Source: Ottelia alismoides (lineage: Eukaryota; Streptophyta; Magnoliopsida; Alismatales; Hydrocharitaceae). Taken from it: a stretch of 64,000 bases of DNA. The notes beneath the pieces are model-generated. The model saw only the letters and a program-made list of their open reading frames with translations. It was not told where the DNA came from and did no database searches. Every line of letters starts with the position of its first letter. Position 1 is the first letter of the stretch. Position numbers and translations under genes: made by a program. Below, piece by piece: positions 46,690-58,062 of this stretch. Where the stretch lies: assembly GCA_037367405.1 (NCBI GenBank), contig JAZKJV010009775.1:310001-374000 (forward strand), read 5' to 3'.

Positions 46690-48180
46690 TCAACCCATGG
46701 TCAATGGTCTCGACAAGGCAAGGACCCATAAAGTGTACCAAGAATTTGCATTAACCTTAAGAAGTCATGTATCCTTTGCTTAGAGAAGCTAGAGCAAATT
46801 GAGTGGTTCCAAATCTCATTAAAACAAGCTTCCTTAACACACATCCCACGAGTGGACGTCATGGCAAAAAGCCTCAAGAAATGGTCACTCAATACCCCAT
46901 CCTCCATCTAATTATTGGTCTAAAAATACAAACGAGTTGCCATCCCCCAAAATCAAGTGTTAGGTGCAAGATCGAGCATCAAGGAGAAAATGCCCTCCCC
47001 AAATATCGATAGTAAACAAATAGAATCTGCAACATCACTACTAAATGTGATTCCATAGATTTTCCACAACAAACGATAGAGTTGATCCCCAATCTCCCTT
47101 AAAGTCTCAACACCTATTTAGTATTTAGCCAGGAGTGCCTTGTTTATCTCCTTGAGTCATAAAGCACCTACATCATCATCCTCAACCAATTGCATTACAT
47201 ATTCCCAATCATCCAGCGGGATAGCATGGACTTCACAACTCGTGCTCACCAGAAAACCCTCCTCAAAATAGTTTCAGGACATATTCGAACCCCCACTAGT
47301 TATAGTTGCATGGAGACGAAGACAGGCATAGCAAGCAATCATACCTAATAATATAGATGCCTTCCAACTTGTCAATTTGCGCTCCAACTTCTCCACCAAG
47401 GACAACTTATCCTCCTGACAAAGTCCCCCATAAGACAAAGGAAGCTCAAATAAGTAAGCAAAAAGCTTGCATATGGCATGCCAAGAGCCTAACCACACGC
47501 AGTCACCTCCTTAAGCGAAAGCCAAAAAGGAACAAAAGCAATATTCACATAACTAATCTCGAGACCTAACAGGATACCAAAAATCCAGTACCATATAGAT
47601 TCCCCTTGCCTCAATCACATTCCTCCTCGATGAAGAAGATAGCATCATCTACATATTATAAGACTAGCACGAAGATATCGCCATGAGCATCAGCCATACA
47701 AATTCCCCTTTGTATCGCCTGATCAACCATCACCGTCGACACATTCAGCCATAATAATGAATAAGCAGTGACAATAGATGATTTTAATTGGTACCCCACC
47801 GTGGCTAAAAAACCGCTTCAAATGGCCATTCATCAACACCAAGTAAGATGTAAGTAAGACCCAGCTCTTCATCCATGCAATCTAAGCCTCTGCAAAACCT
47901 CTTCGAACAAGAGAGGCATGTAAAAATCTCTAATCTTTGCGGTCATATGCTTTGAAAAAATCCACTTTCCAAATCATGCATTTGACTTAATGGCATCTCC
48001 AATCGACCACCGACTCCATGACGATCACAAAATTATCCATCATAAGTATGTTTGGTACCGTACAAAGGCCGCTTTAACGGGCATCAGACGAAGAACGAAC
48101 GTAACTTGGCCACAATGATGTGGACGACATTGAAATTGTAACGGGCTAGAAGTCATCCACCATGTCCAGCATCCATAGTA
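46690..48180 (-). mobile_element. L1-type LINE fragment (L1-4)
   Basis: From 48180 downward the minus strand shows relics of reverse transcriptase: NVVHIIVAKL near 48130, then KAYDRKD-like sequence near 47940, FELPLSYGG and LVEKLERKLTSWKASILL near 47430-47350. The connection region follows (LKEINKALLAKY near 47140, LYRLLWKIYGI near 47060, LSDHFLRLFAM near 46890). Frame breaks are frequent. The ADD active site could not be recognised. Because it repeats the order of domains already present in L1-3, it is a separate copy. Confidence 0.68.
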
Positions 48181-48904
48181 GGGTTGCTAATCGAACCAAA
48201 CTTTTACAAACGAACCTATGTGGAGTTCGGTTCGATAATAAAGTTTGAAAGTTTGAGTTCGATTTTTGTTCAATATGGGTCTAGTAATATATGTTCAAAC
48301 TCAAGTTCAAGTTCTACTTAGATAGGTATTATTTTGTCTATTTTTAACATTTCCATATGTTGTAGTCCTGTTGAGGACTCTTCTACTATCCATCTTTTAT
48401 GAAAATGGAGCTCAGGGCCTCTCTTGTCCATAACTCCAGCCTCCCACCATCAACCCCTCCATTCCGTGTGACTCTGAATCATCATATCTAACTGTGTTGC
48501 AGTTCTAGAGATCTGCAGGAATTCTTCAGGTAATGCGTGCAAGGTTGATGTAATTGCGGCTCTCATTTTTTCAGACTTGCAGTAGCATCTCCAGATTCTG
48601 CAGTAGCACATCTTCCCCATATACTGTGAAACATCACCCGACCCGGAAGGCTTTCTTTTCAAGTCAAAAGTGAGATTTATCATATATTGAGCTTTATGAG
48701 TTTATTTTGCTTGGATGTCCCCTATGTGGTAATAGACATGTTTACATGCTATTTATATCTTCACATATTAACTACATGATCTTCAACAACCTCTCTAGAG
48801 GCAAACTCTGCATTTTGACACCCTTAGGGTAGGATGTTGTAACTATTCTCTTATAGAGAAAGAAGACCCTAAGGCTCCTTATATAGATGGAATCCTAGGG
48901 TTAG
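48181..48904. other. Intronic spacer, unassigned
   Basis: A GAACC/GGTTCG-rich stretch at 48185-48330 looks like a decayed hAT-type end. A minus-strand open frame at 48683-48450 (77 codons, LTFDLKRKPSGSGDVSQYMG) has no family I can name. Near 48835-48905, TGTTGTAAC, CTTATATAG and AGGGTTAGGGTTAC suggest an LTR of another short-LTR copia, unproven. Confidence 0.35.
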
Positions 48905-49195
48905 GGTTACATGAATATGTTGTCTATTAGTCATATTACGAAGGATTTACATTGCCGTGCTATTTTTGACCCATCTTCCCTTGTATTTCAGGACATTCTT
49001 ATGGGAAGGGTGATTAGTTGTGTCTGTGAGCAGCGCGGCCTCTATCGGCTCTGTACTTCATATGTTGGTCTATCTTCTCATTCTACAGGATCAGCTTGCA
49101 CTTTGGTCATCTCCCTCTTCAGAAGATGTGGCACGTTCTTCCTCAGATTTCACCTCGCTCAGACTTCCAGTCCGAGGCGTGTCAGTTGAGAGAGC
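48905..49195 (+). mobile_element. Copia A-family fragment (pre-integrase)
   Basis: The plus strand encodes LNMLSISHITKDLHCRAIFD and then FQDILMGRVISCVCEQRGLY, almost the same as copia A at 18000-17850 on the minus strand. Later parts (RRCGTFFLRFH, RRVSVER) follow in broken frames toward integrase. It is a small piece with no LTR, sitting in intron 1 of the TCF25-like gene, antisense to it. Confidence 0.8.
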
Positions 49196-49330
49196 ATCAC
49201 CGGTCTGCTTTTCCATTTCTTATATAGCCATCACCACTGTGGACATTGTAAAATGCTATATCAGACATAATGTGTGTCGTGGATTCCTCATCATTTTCCA
49301 TTTCATCTTCCGTGTCATTCACTCCAAATC

Positions 49331-49792
49331 TTAGTCAGTGCTCACCCGATCAACTTCCTGAATAATTGCATCGTTCATATCAAAGGTAGCAACAATATGA
49401 GCTCGAGTTATAGATGAAGAGGCTCGGGTGACATTCGGCGATGACTCCTCTTGATGCGTTACATATAAAATTGGACGATATGATGAAACCATCATTCCTG
49501 CATATTCAACAACATCTTGTATGTCATTATCGTACTCTACATTCGCCGGATAACTATTTTCGTTCCCCTCCAGTTTGTGAAACAATTTTAGTTCACCGCA
49601 CTGTGTAGGTTCTAGCCAGAATAATGACTTGATCTTCTCAACCAAGACATCAAACTTCATGTTCGGAACTAACTTCAATGGTTCCATACGATCACCTTGA
49701 TAAGTTGTATCCTTCCTGAAATTTAGAATCCTCCCTCCAAAATGACAAAAGCACAAAATTTTCATAGACATCCTATAGGTATTGAGAGACAA
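49331..49792 (-). pseudogene. Mutator-like transposase N-terminal domain
   Basis: The minus-strand frame of 153 codons contains KILCFCHFGGRILNFRKDTT, LVPNMKFDVLVEKIKSLFWL, and YDNDIQDVVEYAGMM. This layout (a short Gly-rich beta turn, then a basic helix, then an acidic 'YDNDIQDVV' motif) is that of the N-terminal PB1-like domain of plant MuDR-type transposases. The catalytic domain and zinc finger are missing and no terminal repeats were identified. It lies in intron 1 of the TCF25-like gene, in the same orientation. Confidence 0.6.
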
Positions 49793-50213
49793 TCACATCA
49801 TCCTATATGTATCGAGATTTTGATACAATCACGTCATGGGTTAAGAGATGCAAAACCTCACCTTAGGTCACTGATGAAGGAAGCATCGATGGAGGAATGG
49901 CCTTGGTAGAGGAGGTGTGGACGGAGGAGGATGCGTCCGATGGAGGAGGCATCGACGACGACATCTGTAGGCGGCGAAGAGGACAAGGGAGATGGAGGCA
50001 AGCAGGGTTGCGGTTGGCGGTAGGGGCTGTAAAAGGAAGAAAGTGCGGGCGGGGGAGGGGGAGGGCTCCACATTCTGTTTGTTATTGAACAAAAGCCATC
50101 TTTTGAAAGAGCGGCTTTGGCTAGAGCTATTTGATTTATAGATCACAAAGAGCGCAGCAGAAAAGAAGAAACAAGGCATAGCATCTATTTGATTTATAGA
50201 TCGAGAAGTATAC
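49793..50213 (-). other. Intron 1 of the TCF25-like gene, donor side
   Basis: The splice donor GTATAC lies at 50213-50208 on the minus strand. The 18-bp string CTATTTGATTTATAGATC occurs at 50127-50144 and again at 50185-50202. The segment 49860-50070 is purine-rich (GGAGGAGG words) and opens long frames on both strands that lack domains. Confidence 0.6.
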
Positions 50214-50366
50214 CTCATCGACGAGAAGGTCAAAAGGGTTCCTGTAGGGAGCGGAGGAGACAGGGGAGTTGGGATCATCGTCGCCTTCCGCGGCAACGGA
50301 TTCGGCATCGAGCTCGGGCGACCTCTGCTGCTGCTGCAGGACTTTCCTAAGAAGCCTGGCGGACAT
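50214..50366 (-). CDS. TCF25: TCF25-like gene, exon 1
   Basis: The start codon at 50366 opens 51 codons that begin MSARLLRKVLQQQQ and end in NPFDLLVDE, just before the GTATAC donor. MSARLL and NPFDLL are conserved N-terminal blocks of plant TCF25/NULP1 (Rqc1) proteins, with an acidic Ser/Pro-rich stretch between. The exon ends in phase 0, which matches the phase-0 acceptor of exon 2 at 38079. The start is chosen because it is the first ATG after a C+T-rich leader and matches the family's N-terminus. The rest of the gene beyond exon 2 is not in view. Confidence 0.85.
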
Positions 50367-50500
50367 TGTGAGAGGGAATCGGAGTGAATTTCGCGGGCGT
50401 CTCCTGAATGAATTCCCCAAAAAGACTTTTTTCCTTCTTGAACAACGATAACGGAGCTCGGGAGGTTTTCTTCCCAAAATATCCAGAATAACAACTTTTT
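50367..50500 (-). promoter_or_regulatory. TCF25-like gene 5' leader and probable promoter
   Basis: Upstream of the start, the minus strand has a leader with GATTCCCTCTCACAATG at the start codon, and further up an AT-rich stretch TAAAATAAAAAAG near 50500 that could serve as a TATA-like element. No mapped transcription start is available; this is inference from position. Confidence 0.35.
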
Positions 50501-51604
50501 TATTTTACACCAAAAACCTTTTCAATTGCATGGAAACCATTTCAGTCTCTGTAATTACACCATTAGCCATATAAACTTTCCAACTCTTTACGCTATGACG
50601 CTTATGAGATAACGTCCATCAATTTAATGTTTACTCTAACGAAATTCATTGTAAGTTAAATATTTTACCTTTAAACCATGTCACGTGTAAACTTCCTAAC
50701 TTTTACACCGTGGCCTTGACGATAATTGACATGTGCATGTGCAATGCATGTGAAATCCTATTCCCCGTGACCTCTAGACGAAATTATAATTTCTTAAGTA
50801 ATGAAGAAAGTTTGTTACCTCTGACAACGGCTACCTTTAGAAGGAAGCTGTTTCCAGAGGCAACGGCTCCCATAGGAAATGACCACGAGAGCATTTTCCC
50901 CTGGAAATGGTTGTGCATGGAACCTTGAACCATGAAGCTCCCCTCTCCAGGGAGTCGTTCTCTTGTTCCCCAAAAATTCAAGTCTTATATCTATGGGACT
51001 TTTGATACGCCCAAGTGGATGAAACCCACAAAAAGAAAGTATTAGATTGCAACAAGAGTTGATCTCTGGTTCTCAAAAAAAAGGTATTAGCTCCATTCCG
51101 GGATGTACTTTAGGTTCCATAAAATCAAAATTCATTTGGGATAAATTCAAACATTCTGTAAATCACACTTGGACATTTCATACAATTGGCCATACACGTG
51201 AGCACTAAAAGAGACTTAAAAAATTAATAAAGGTGAACAAGCTCATACAAGAGGAAGTACATGTTATAGAAAAAAATGTTCACTGATTTTACATTTAATA
51301 TATAAGAGTATATATAACAAACACATCATTGACGCTTCCTCTTATAGAAGATTATGAGCTTTGTCCTAATTGGCGGGTGAGATATGGCTAGCTTGGTCAA
51401 TCTGTGAAATCCAAGATCCACGGACATCGTCAACTTCAACGGCATATGTATGTAGTGCCAGCAGTGTGGAACAATGCGAAAGTCAGTAGGGTCACTCTCC
51501 TTCACTGGGATGTTGGTGTGGATGGGTTGCCAATGATAGCACGCACCTGAAATGGATTCTGAAAATCAACTACTGATGTCGCCTCTGCAGGCATCTGTTG
51601 TAAG
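50501..51604. other. Intergenic DNA upstream of the TCF25-like gene
   Basis: No gene is visible. A moderately G+C-rich stretch at 50810-50990 has the same GGCAACGGCT word twice but no domain. Confidence 0.45.
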
Positions 51605-54345
51605 TAAAGATGAGCATATTTTTAGGTTGGCATGAAGAAGCCTGGATCCGGTCGAGCCGAACAATATATGGGTGGGCTTGAGCTTGATTTTTGGCTCAGT
51701 ACAGATTTCAGGCCAGGTTCGAGCTAGGGCGGGCCCGAGCTAAAACTCGAGGGTAGGCCCGAGTATATGCCCAACAAGGCTTGACCCAAGCTAGCCCGGA
51801 TGAAGCCCGACCTGCGGACCTAAACAGAACCTCCTCCTCACCCTACTAGACCCAAAGTGGGAGTATGCCTAGCACCCCCCTCTCCCTGACCAGAACCTCC
51901 TATCCTCGCCCCACCCCCATGCCCACCCGGCCTCCCTCCTTCATCCTTTCCTCCATTGCGCCCTTGCCTCCCTCCAATTCCAATGCCCCCCTCCCCACCA
52001 CCCACCCCCACGTATCCCTCCTCCCTCCCATCTGTTGAGGCATCGGTGGCATGCACTGTTGTAGTACACGGAAGTCCGCTGCCTCTCTAGTCTCTCCACA
52101 GCTCGTTGGTCTGCCTTCTCTGCCCTCCTCGGCCCCACACGACACCACAATCATCAAGGACGGTATACATTTCTATTTCGATGAGAAATATTATCTATTT
52201 TTTCAAAGTAACAGTTGTTGTTTACATGTTTTTAACAAAAAGTTAATGCTAAACTAGCGGTTGAATGTTCATGAATGTTGTGGTTGAATGTATTATTGAT
52301 TTGCCTGATTGTCCGTCCAATGAGTCATTATGAATATTGTAGCTAAATGTTGATGATTCGTGGTTGTGATTTTATTATCACTCTTTAGTATATGTCAAAT
52401 ACACAAATTTAGGAATGTGTCACTCCTACAATGGAAGAGGAGTTTGTGATATGGGAAGAACAGGAGAAAAGATGACATGGTCGAACGTGAAGGGACTAAC
52501 AAATGTTCACGATGTTCTCAATCGTTGGAATCATTTGACCAAGATAGGTAATGTGGATGGCAGTGAAATGTGTCGTTGTAATCATTGCAAGAAACTACGA
52601 TCATGCAAAACAAAAAGTGGTACAAGTTATCTCATATGTCATATAGAGAATAAATGTCTCTACTACAAGAAGGATGGAAAATCTCAAACCATGTTAAATG
52701 TGATTACCTCTGACTAAGAGAGCACGATTTTGATCTAATCTAGAATATAGCCAAACAGAAATTGTCAAGTGGGTGATCTCTGGAGAATTCTCATTTACGA
52801 TTGAAGAAAATTCCAAGTTTCGCGGTTTCGTTGGGAGTCTACAACCTAAACACAAGGTCTTGTCTCGTTTTACACTAAAAATAGACTGCATGAAACTGTA
52901 TGAGGCTAAGAAGATGAAATTGTTGAGCATCCTCAACAAATCTGTTGGGAGGATTTGCATAGTGACTGACATGTGGTCTTCTGTTCAAAATTTAGGGTAC
53001 ATGATGGTTACAATACGTTTCACTGATGATTGTTGGAAGTTAAAAAAGAAAAAATTGAGTTTTGCAACACTCTTTTTGTATTATACATGTGATAACATAG
53101 CATATACGATGATTAGTAGGTTGAGTTCATGGAATGTTTCAAAATTGTGTATGATGACAACTAGCAATGCATCCACAATGATGTCGTGACAATAAATTTG
53201 ACTGACAATTATTCATCAATAAACTCACTTTTGCTTCGTGGTTATTTTTTCCGTGTCCATTGTTGGTCACATATTCTAAACCTAATCATGCAAGATGGTT
53301 TGTCTATGGTTTGTCTGAGATTGACAAATTTATTGGAAAATTTTGCAAAATAGTGAAGTGATGAAGTGCAATAAGTGTTCTTCCCATCGACATCAAGAGT
53401 TTCTTGGGTACGCCCACCATGGGTGCATTCAAGTGACAAAGCCCTTATAGTTGGATGTAAGCACATGATGGAATTGCACATTTTTATGCTTGAATCTGCC
53501 TCATTGTATCAGAAAGTCTGCAATCGAATGAAGACTCGTGATTTTCAGTTGATGGATGTCCCTACACCCTTCGAATGGAAAAAGGTGGAGCTCATAAAAG
53601 GAATTTTAGGAAACTTCTATGACGCAACTGAATTCTTTTCTAGTCAGAAATATGCAAGTGCAAATCTATTTTTCTGTTTGGTTAGAGATATAGGAGTTTC
53701 TTTCATTGAAAAGCAATGAAGATGTTTCAATTTGAAGCATGGCCACCAAAATGTACATTAAATTTGAGAAGTATTGGATAGACAAGGATGCTATGTTACC
53801 TCTTGCCATCGCTATTGTTCTAGATCCACTGTACAATTTTGAGTTTTTGCATTTCTCTTATTCATAAGTATACTCATTAAAGGAGGTGACTAAATATGTA
53901 GGGCAAGTGGAAAAGGTTTTCCAAGCATTGTATGATGAGTATGCCTTGATTTTTAAGGGAAAGGAAGAAGTAGAATACATGATGCAAAGGGTCATCGAAT
54001 GTGATCCATGTGAACCAAGAGTGAAAGAGGACATCATGTTGAAGTTCCTAAGACAAAAGAAAGTCATGAGTTCTTCAAATTCGGGAAAATTTGAGCTTCA
54101 GTTGTACTTAGAAGGTAATTTTGCCAATAATGTGGATAATTCAACCTTTGATATTTTGATGTGGTGGCAGATGAATGCAAGAAAATATCGAATCTTATCA
54201 CACATAGCGCGAGATATTTTAGCATTTCCAATATCAAGTGTTGCTTCGGAGAGTGCATTCAGTACGATGGAGGGTCTTGCATGTAAAAGTCGTCTTGATC
54301 CAAACACCGTAGAAGCTCTGACTTGCACAAAAGACTAGATACATG
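51605..54345 (+). mobile_element. hAT element with dead transposase gene
   Basis: The probable left end is TAAAGATGAGCAT at 51605, followed by subterminal GCCCGAGC words as in other hAT elements. The transposase relic runs from 52415 to 54338 in the plus direction. It has a BED zinc finger (CRCNHCKKLRSCKTKSGTS near 52570), a core with VTDMWSSVQNLGYMMVT near 52965 and HCWSHILNLIMQDGL near 53255, and the C-terminal dimerisation region (FDILMWWQMNARKYRILSHI, then ISSVASESAFSTMEG, 54150-54270). At least five stops or frameshifts are present. The right terminal repeat was not found; it may have been lost when the gypsy LTR piece at 54550 arrived. Confidence 0.82.
52415..54338 (+). pseudogene. hAT transposase (BED finger, Ac-like)
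   Basis: This is the coding relic inside the hAT element, of the type of plant ricesleeper/Ac-like transposases, which bind the element ends and catalyse cut-and-paste. A first frame ends at 52714 after the BED finger; the catalytic core is spread over three frames (52773-53186, 53200-53360, 53375-53716). The C-terminal frame 53886-54338 is the best preserved. Confidence 0.83.
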
Positions 54346-54549
54346 AATGTTGTGAGTTAGTGGGTGGCGAGGAAGAAGAGGATGACGATGTTGAGTCTAA
54401 TATAATCCATCTGGTTAGTATTCATTCACCGTAATAATAAATATTGTCCTTTTTTCATATAGATTTTGATACATATTTGTCAAGTGTAGGTTTGGAAACA
54501 ATATTAGAGAGATGCTATGTGTCTACATGTATGGTTGGAGACTTGAGGG

Positions 54550-55284
54550 TGATGAATACATGATTCATCGTCATTATTTAGATTTATTATCCATCTATCT
54601 CAAGCTATTCAATTAATTTAACTAATAATAAATTATATTTAACAACTAGCACCTTGTAAATAAATAAGGCTAATTATTGTATATGAATAAATACCAAATA
54701 TCTATGTTTAAAGTCTCTTTATTTTTTGTATTTCTTCTTATTAAAAAACAAATAAAAATTAGTGTAATATTACATATAGTATATTGTACACTATTGATTT
54801 TATAAAATTACCAAAAAATATAACAAATTAAATAAAAGAAGTGTTTTTATTTTATAGAGATACTAACAACAATATTATTATATGCAATGTATTTAGATTT
54901 TGATATCTACATGAAAGTTGTCGATCTCAAAAAGATACACAACTTTCATATTGAACATTTTTATTTTGACTTAATTTTCATTTGCATTTTACAATTCTTT
55001 TTAGCTTTTGAATTTTTCCTATTAGGTTAGTTGGCCGCATTTGTGCTTGCCACATGACCCAGCCTCTCTTCTCAACATGCTTTGCATGTGGCCATTGGAT
55101 CGTGTGATCCAACGCATGTTGTCTTTCATCTACCTTGGGCGGTTGAGCCCAAAGGGACATGTCCCTTCATTGATGGTGATTTCTCCTCATTCAACCCACC
55201 ATCTCACGTGTCTTCTCCTCACGAGATCGATGCCCTTGGAGAACCCTTTCATCCCTCAACCTCGTTAATTAATCGATAAATGAT
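54550..55284 (+). repeat. Gypsy F LTR piece, plus orientation
   Basis: It starts TGATGAATACATG after a purine run (ACTTGAGGG). It matches, in inverted orientation, the start of the LTR that begins at 58062. Shared blocks are TTATCCATCTATCTCAAGCT, CATGAAAGTTG, ACAACTTTCAT, TTGAACATTTTT and the GGCC-containing stretch that follows. The end is not defined. Confidence 0.55.
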
Positions 55285-58062
55285 TATGTTAATATGTATG
55301 CACTGTAATATGATTGCTTAACAATTTATCAAAACTAAATCAAAAGATTTTTGCTTAGTCTAATTTTATCCCGGGTAAGTCCATGGTCGAACACAAGGAC
55401 ACAAGCAATTACATTGATTTAACCTAGGTGTTAAATATCTAATTAAGTGAATACATGGTGAATCTATGTGCAAAACAACTATACATGCTCTTTTTATTTG
55501 ATTTTATGTGAATATGTTATAACAAAATGATGAAAATGCAATACAATAATACTCACAACAAACACTCAAATGCAGGAAAAATAACCGACTATGATCCTGA
55601 TTGATTTAATTGACAATATGAAATAATATAGATAGACTAAAGTCCAAATCAATGGTCAATTATGAAAATATTAATAATTGCATTTAATGCACTTAATTTA
55701 TTAAGTAAATGGTTGAATCAATGATTAATGAGCTTTTAATCAGGGAAAAATGTTGACAACTAACAATTTAAGCTCCTGAATAATTTATCCAAGAATCAAT
55801 CAAATCAAGGTAACACTTATGCTTCAAACAAAGTGATGAATAATTTTTTAATAATTTAAGAAAGATTCAAAGTCAATTTGACTCTATGAACTTTAACGCT
55901 TGACAGATAAGTTAAAGCTATAAATTAATTGTACCACATCAAAGATAATTAAATTATCTTTACAACGAAATCATGTTCATTTAATTTGGATTTATAGTTC
56001 ACGAGTTATTCACTAATAAAAATAGAAACATTAATGCAAAGAAAACATAATTAATAACTCATAAAACATCTCAAATCAGTCCTCACAGGGGTACATGTGC
56101 AAATACAAAAGCTGTCGGGGCTAAATATACAAAACTCACACATGACCAGTCTTATCTGTAAATAAAGAAACTTGAAAGGGTCCTTATGCAAAAATCCCAC
56201 ACCATGTGGACTATGTACCTGAGGCTTGAAGTAGTGACTCGGGAGGTGCGGCATGGATGTTTGATGATTGTCGAATTAAATATGAGGATCTAATCTAGCA
56301 ATCATTGCTTCTCATGTTCTTGCCTCTCCTCCTCTTGCAGCAGATAACTGACAAAGCTCTGAAGTTAGCCAAATGGCTCCTTCATGTTCCTTTTGCTTGA
56401 TAGAAGGCCCATGCATCTTCTCCTTAGTCGGGCAAAGGTTGTGAATGCTCGAAGATGAGGGAAGCACCGCTGCAAGTCCATGTGGATGAAGAACCTATAG
56501 CGAAGAAGCTCGAGATCAGAGCTCTCTCTCTCATTCTCCGACCAGTGAAATATAAGGGTTTTCTGTAGGTGTTAGATACCAAGCTGAAGCGAGAAGATCA
56601 ATCCTAAGGGAATTGAATGGTCTGAAGACCTAAGGAGGTGGAGCGAGGATTGGGTCCCTCGTCTTGCAGATAAAGGTTGAAGATAGAGATGGGGGAAGCA
56701 ATCTGGAGATGGATGAAGTAAAGTGATGGCTCCGCGTAAAATGGTGAACCACCATGAGGGTGTAGGTGATCTTAGATAAGAGATAGAGTGTGTGGACGTG
56801 CGTGGGGAAATTGAAGAAAACACGAAGAAAAACTATCAAGAATCTTACTTGGAACGAAGATAATTGAAGGAGAATGTAAAAGGAGAAGGACATGGCCTAG
56901 GATTGGAGATAGAGGATTCCAGTCTTCGCTTCATGTTATGGGCCTTAGAACCAAGCTCAAGCAGCCTTGGTTATGGCTGCGGCACGAGGGAAGCCTCGTG
57001 GATCTCACTGAGGAATAGCTCCATTCTCTCTCTCTCTCTCTTTGTCTCTATCTCTCATTGTTCTCTATCACCGAGGGTCGGAGGAAGCTGGGAGGATTCA
57101 CTCGCAAGTGACGGATAACCGCTGTAGAAGGAAGAGAAGAGGTTTTATTCTATGTTGAGGGGGTAGTTGCAGGTGTTTTTTTGGGGTGGTTTCAACCGCC
57201 CCCTAGAGGAGCATGTGAGGAGGAAGAAGACATTAGAGAAGTGAGCATGAAAGAGGGATGGCAAGCGAATCACATGGCGTAGGAGGTTGGAGGATTATGC
57301 ACATGAGGTGGTTGGGAAATTTGGGAGAAGTTACGTAGTTTTGTAGTTGGTGAAGAAATGGGGCAAAGGGGCGCGAGGTAAACGAAGCACATGCTCGTCT
57401 AATGAAGATCATATGACCCTGATTTGGGCTCTCACGAGTGGACAGATGCACTGATCAAGGATGATTAGGTGCCTGAGACTAAGATGTGGGTGATGTGATC
57501 TGGGTTGTCTGATCTAAGTGGTCATATGGTTATGATTGAAGGTGTTGAGGTTTAAAGGTCCCGTGACGTAGAGTGAAGTGATTGAGCCACGTGGCCTAAT
57601 CAAAAAATAAAAATGCTAAAAATCTTGTAAAATAAAAAATAAATAGTTAAAGGTAAAATTACAAAAAAAATGTTCAACATGAAAGTTGTAGATCTTTTCA
57701 AGATCTACAACTTTCATGTAGAACTTGAAATCAATATAAGTAATATACACACTAGAATTTTTTTGCAAGTATTTTTTAAAATTAATTATTTTTATTTTAA
57801 TTAATTTTGATATCTTGAATAATAAATAATATACATGTTATTATTATTTAAAATATTATGTCATTTTTATGGGATTTTAATGACGAGGAAAGATATAAAA
57901 TAATAGACATAACAGATAGATAAATGTACAAAACATAGACATTATATTTAAAAATAATAACTGTTCTAATTATTAATTAGTGTTAACTGAGGGTTAATTA
58001 GTTATATTTGTTTAAGCTAGAGGGATAAATACATCATAAGATGATAACTCTTGGATTTATCA
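55285..58062 (-). repeat. Tat/Ogre-like gypsy LTR, minus orientation
   Basis: On the minus strand the LTR begins TGATAAATCC at 58062, right after a GTATAGGGGG polypurine tract. Near 57720-57660 it carries a palindrome, CATGAAAGTTGTAGATCT followed by its complement. A C+T-rich, transcribed-looking section with a (CT)n run follows (57060-56500). The LTR end near 55285 is a guess from where a CGACC..ACCCGGGATAA leader-like stretch begins. LTRs of 2-3 kb are usual for this lineage. Confidence 0.5.

Noticed and set aside
49868..50494. 208-codon minus-strand frame covering exon 1 of the TCF25-like gene
   Set aside because: It is in a different frame from MSARLL and owes its length to Pro/Ser/Leu-rich low complexity; the family match is in the other frame.
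53858..54328. Minus-strand frames opposite the hAT transposase
   Set aside because: They are shadows of the well-conserved C-terminal transposase frame on the plus strand.
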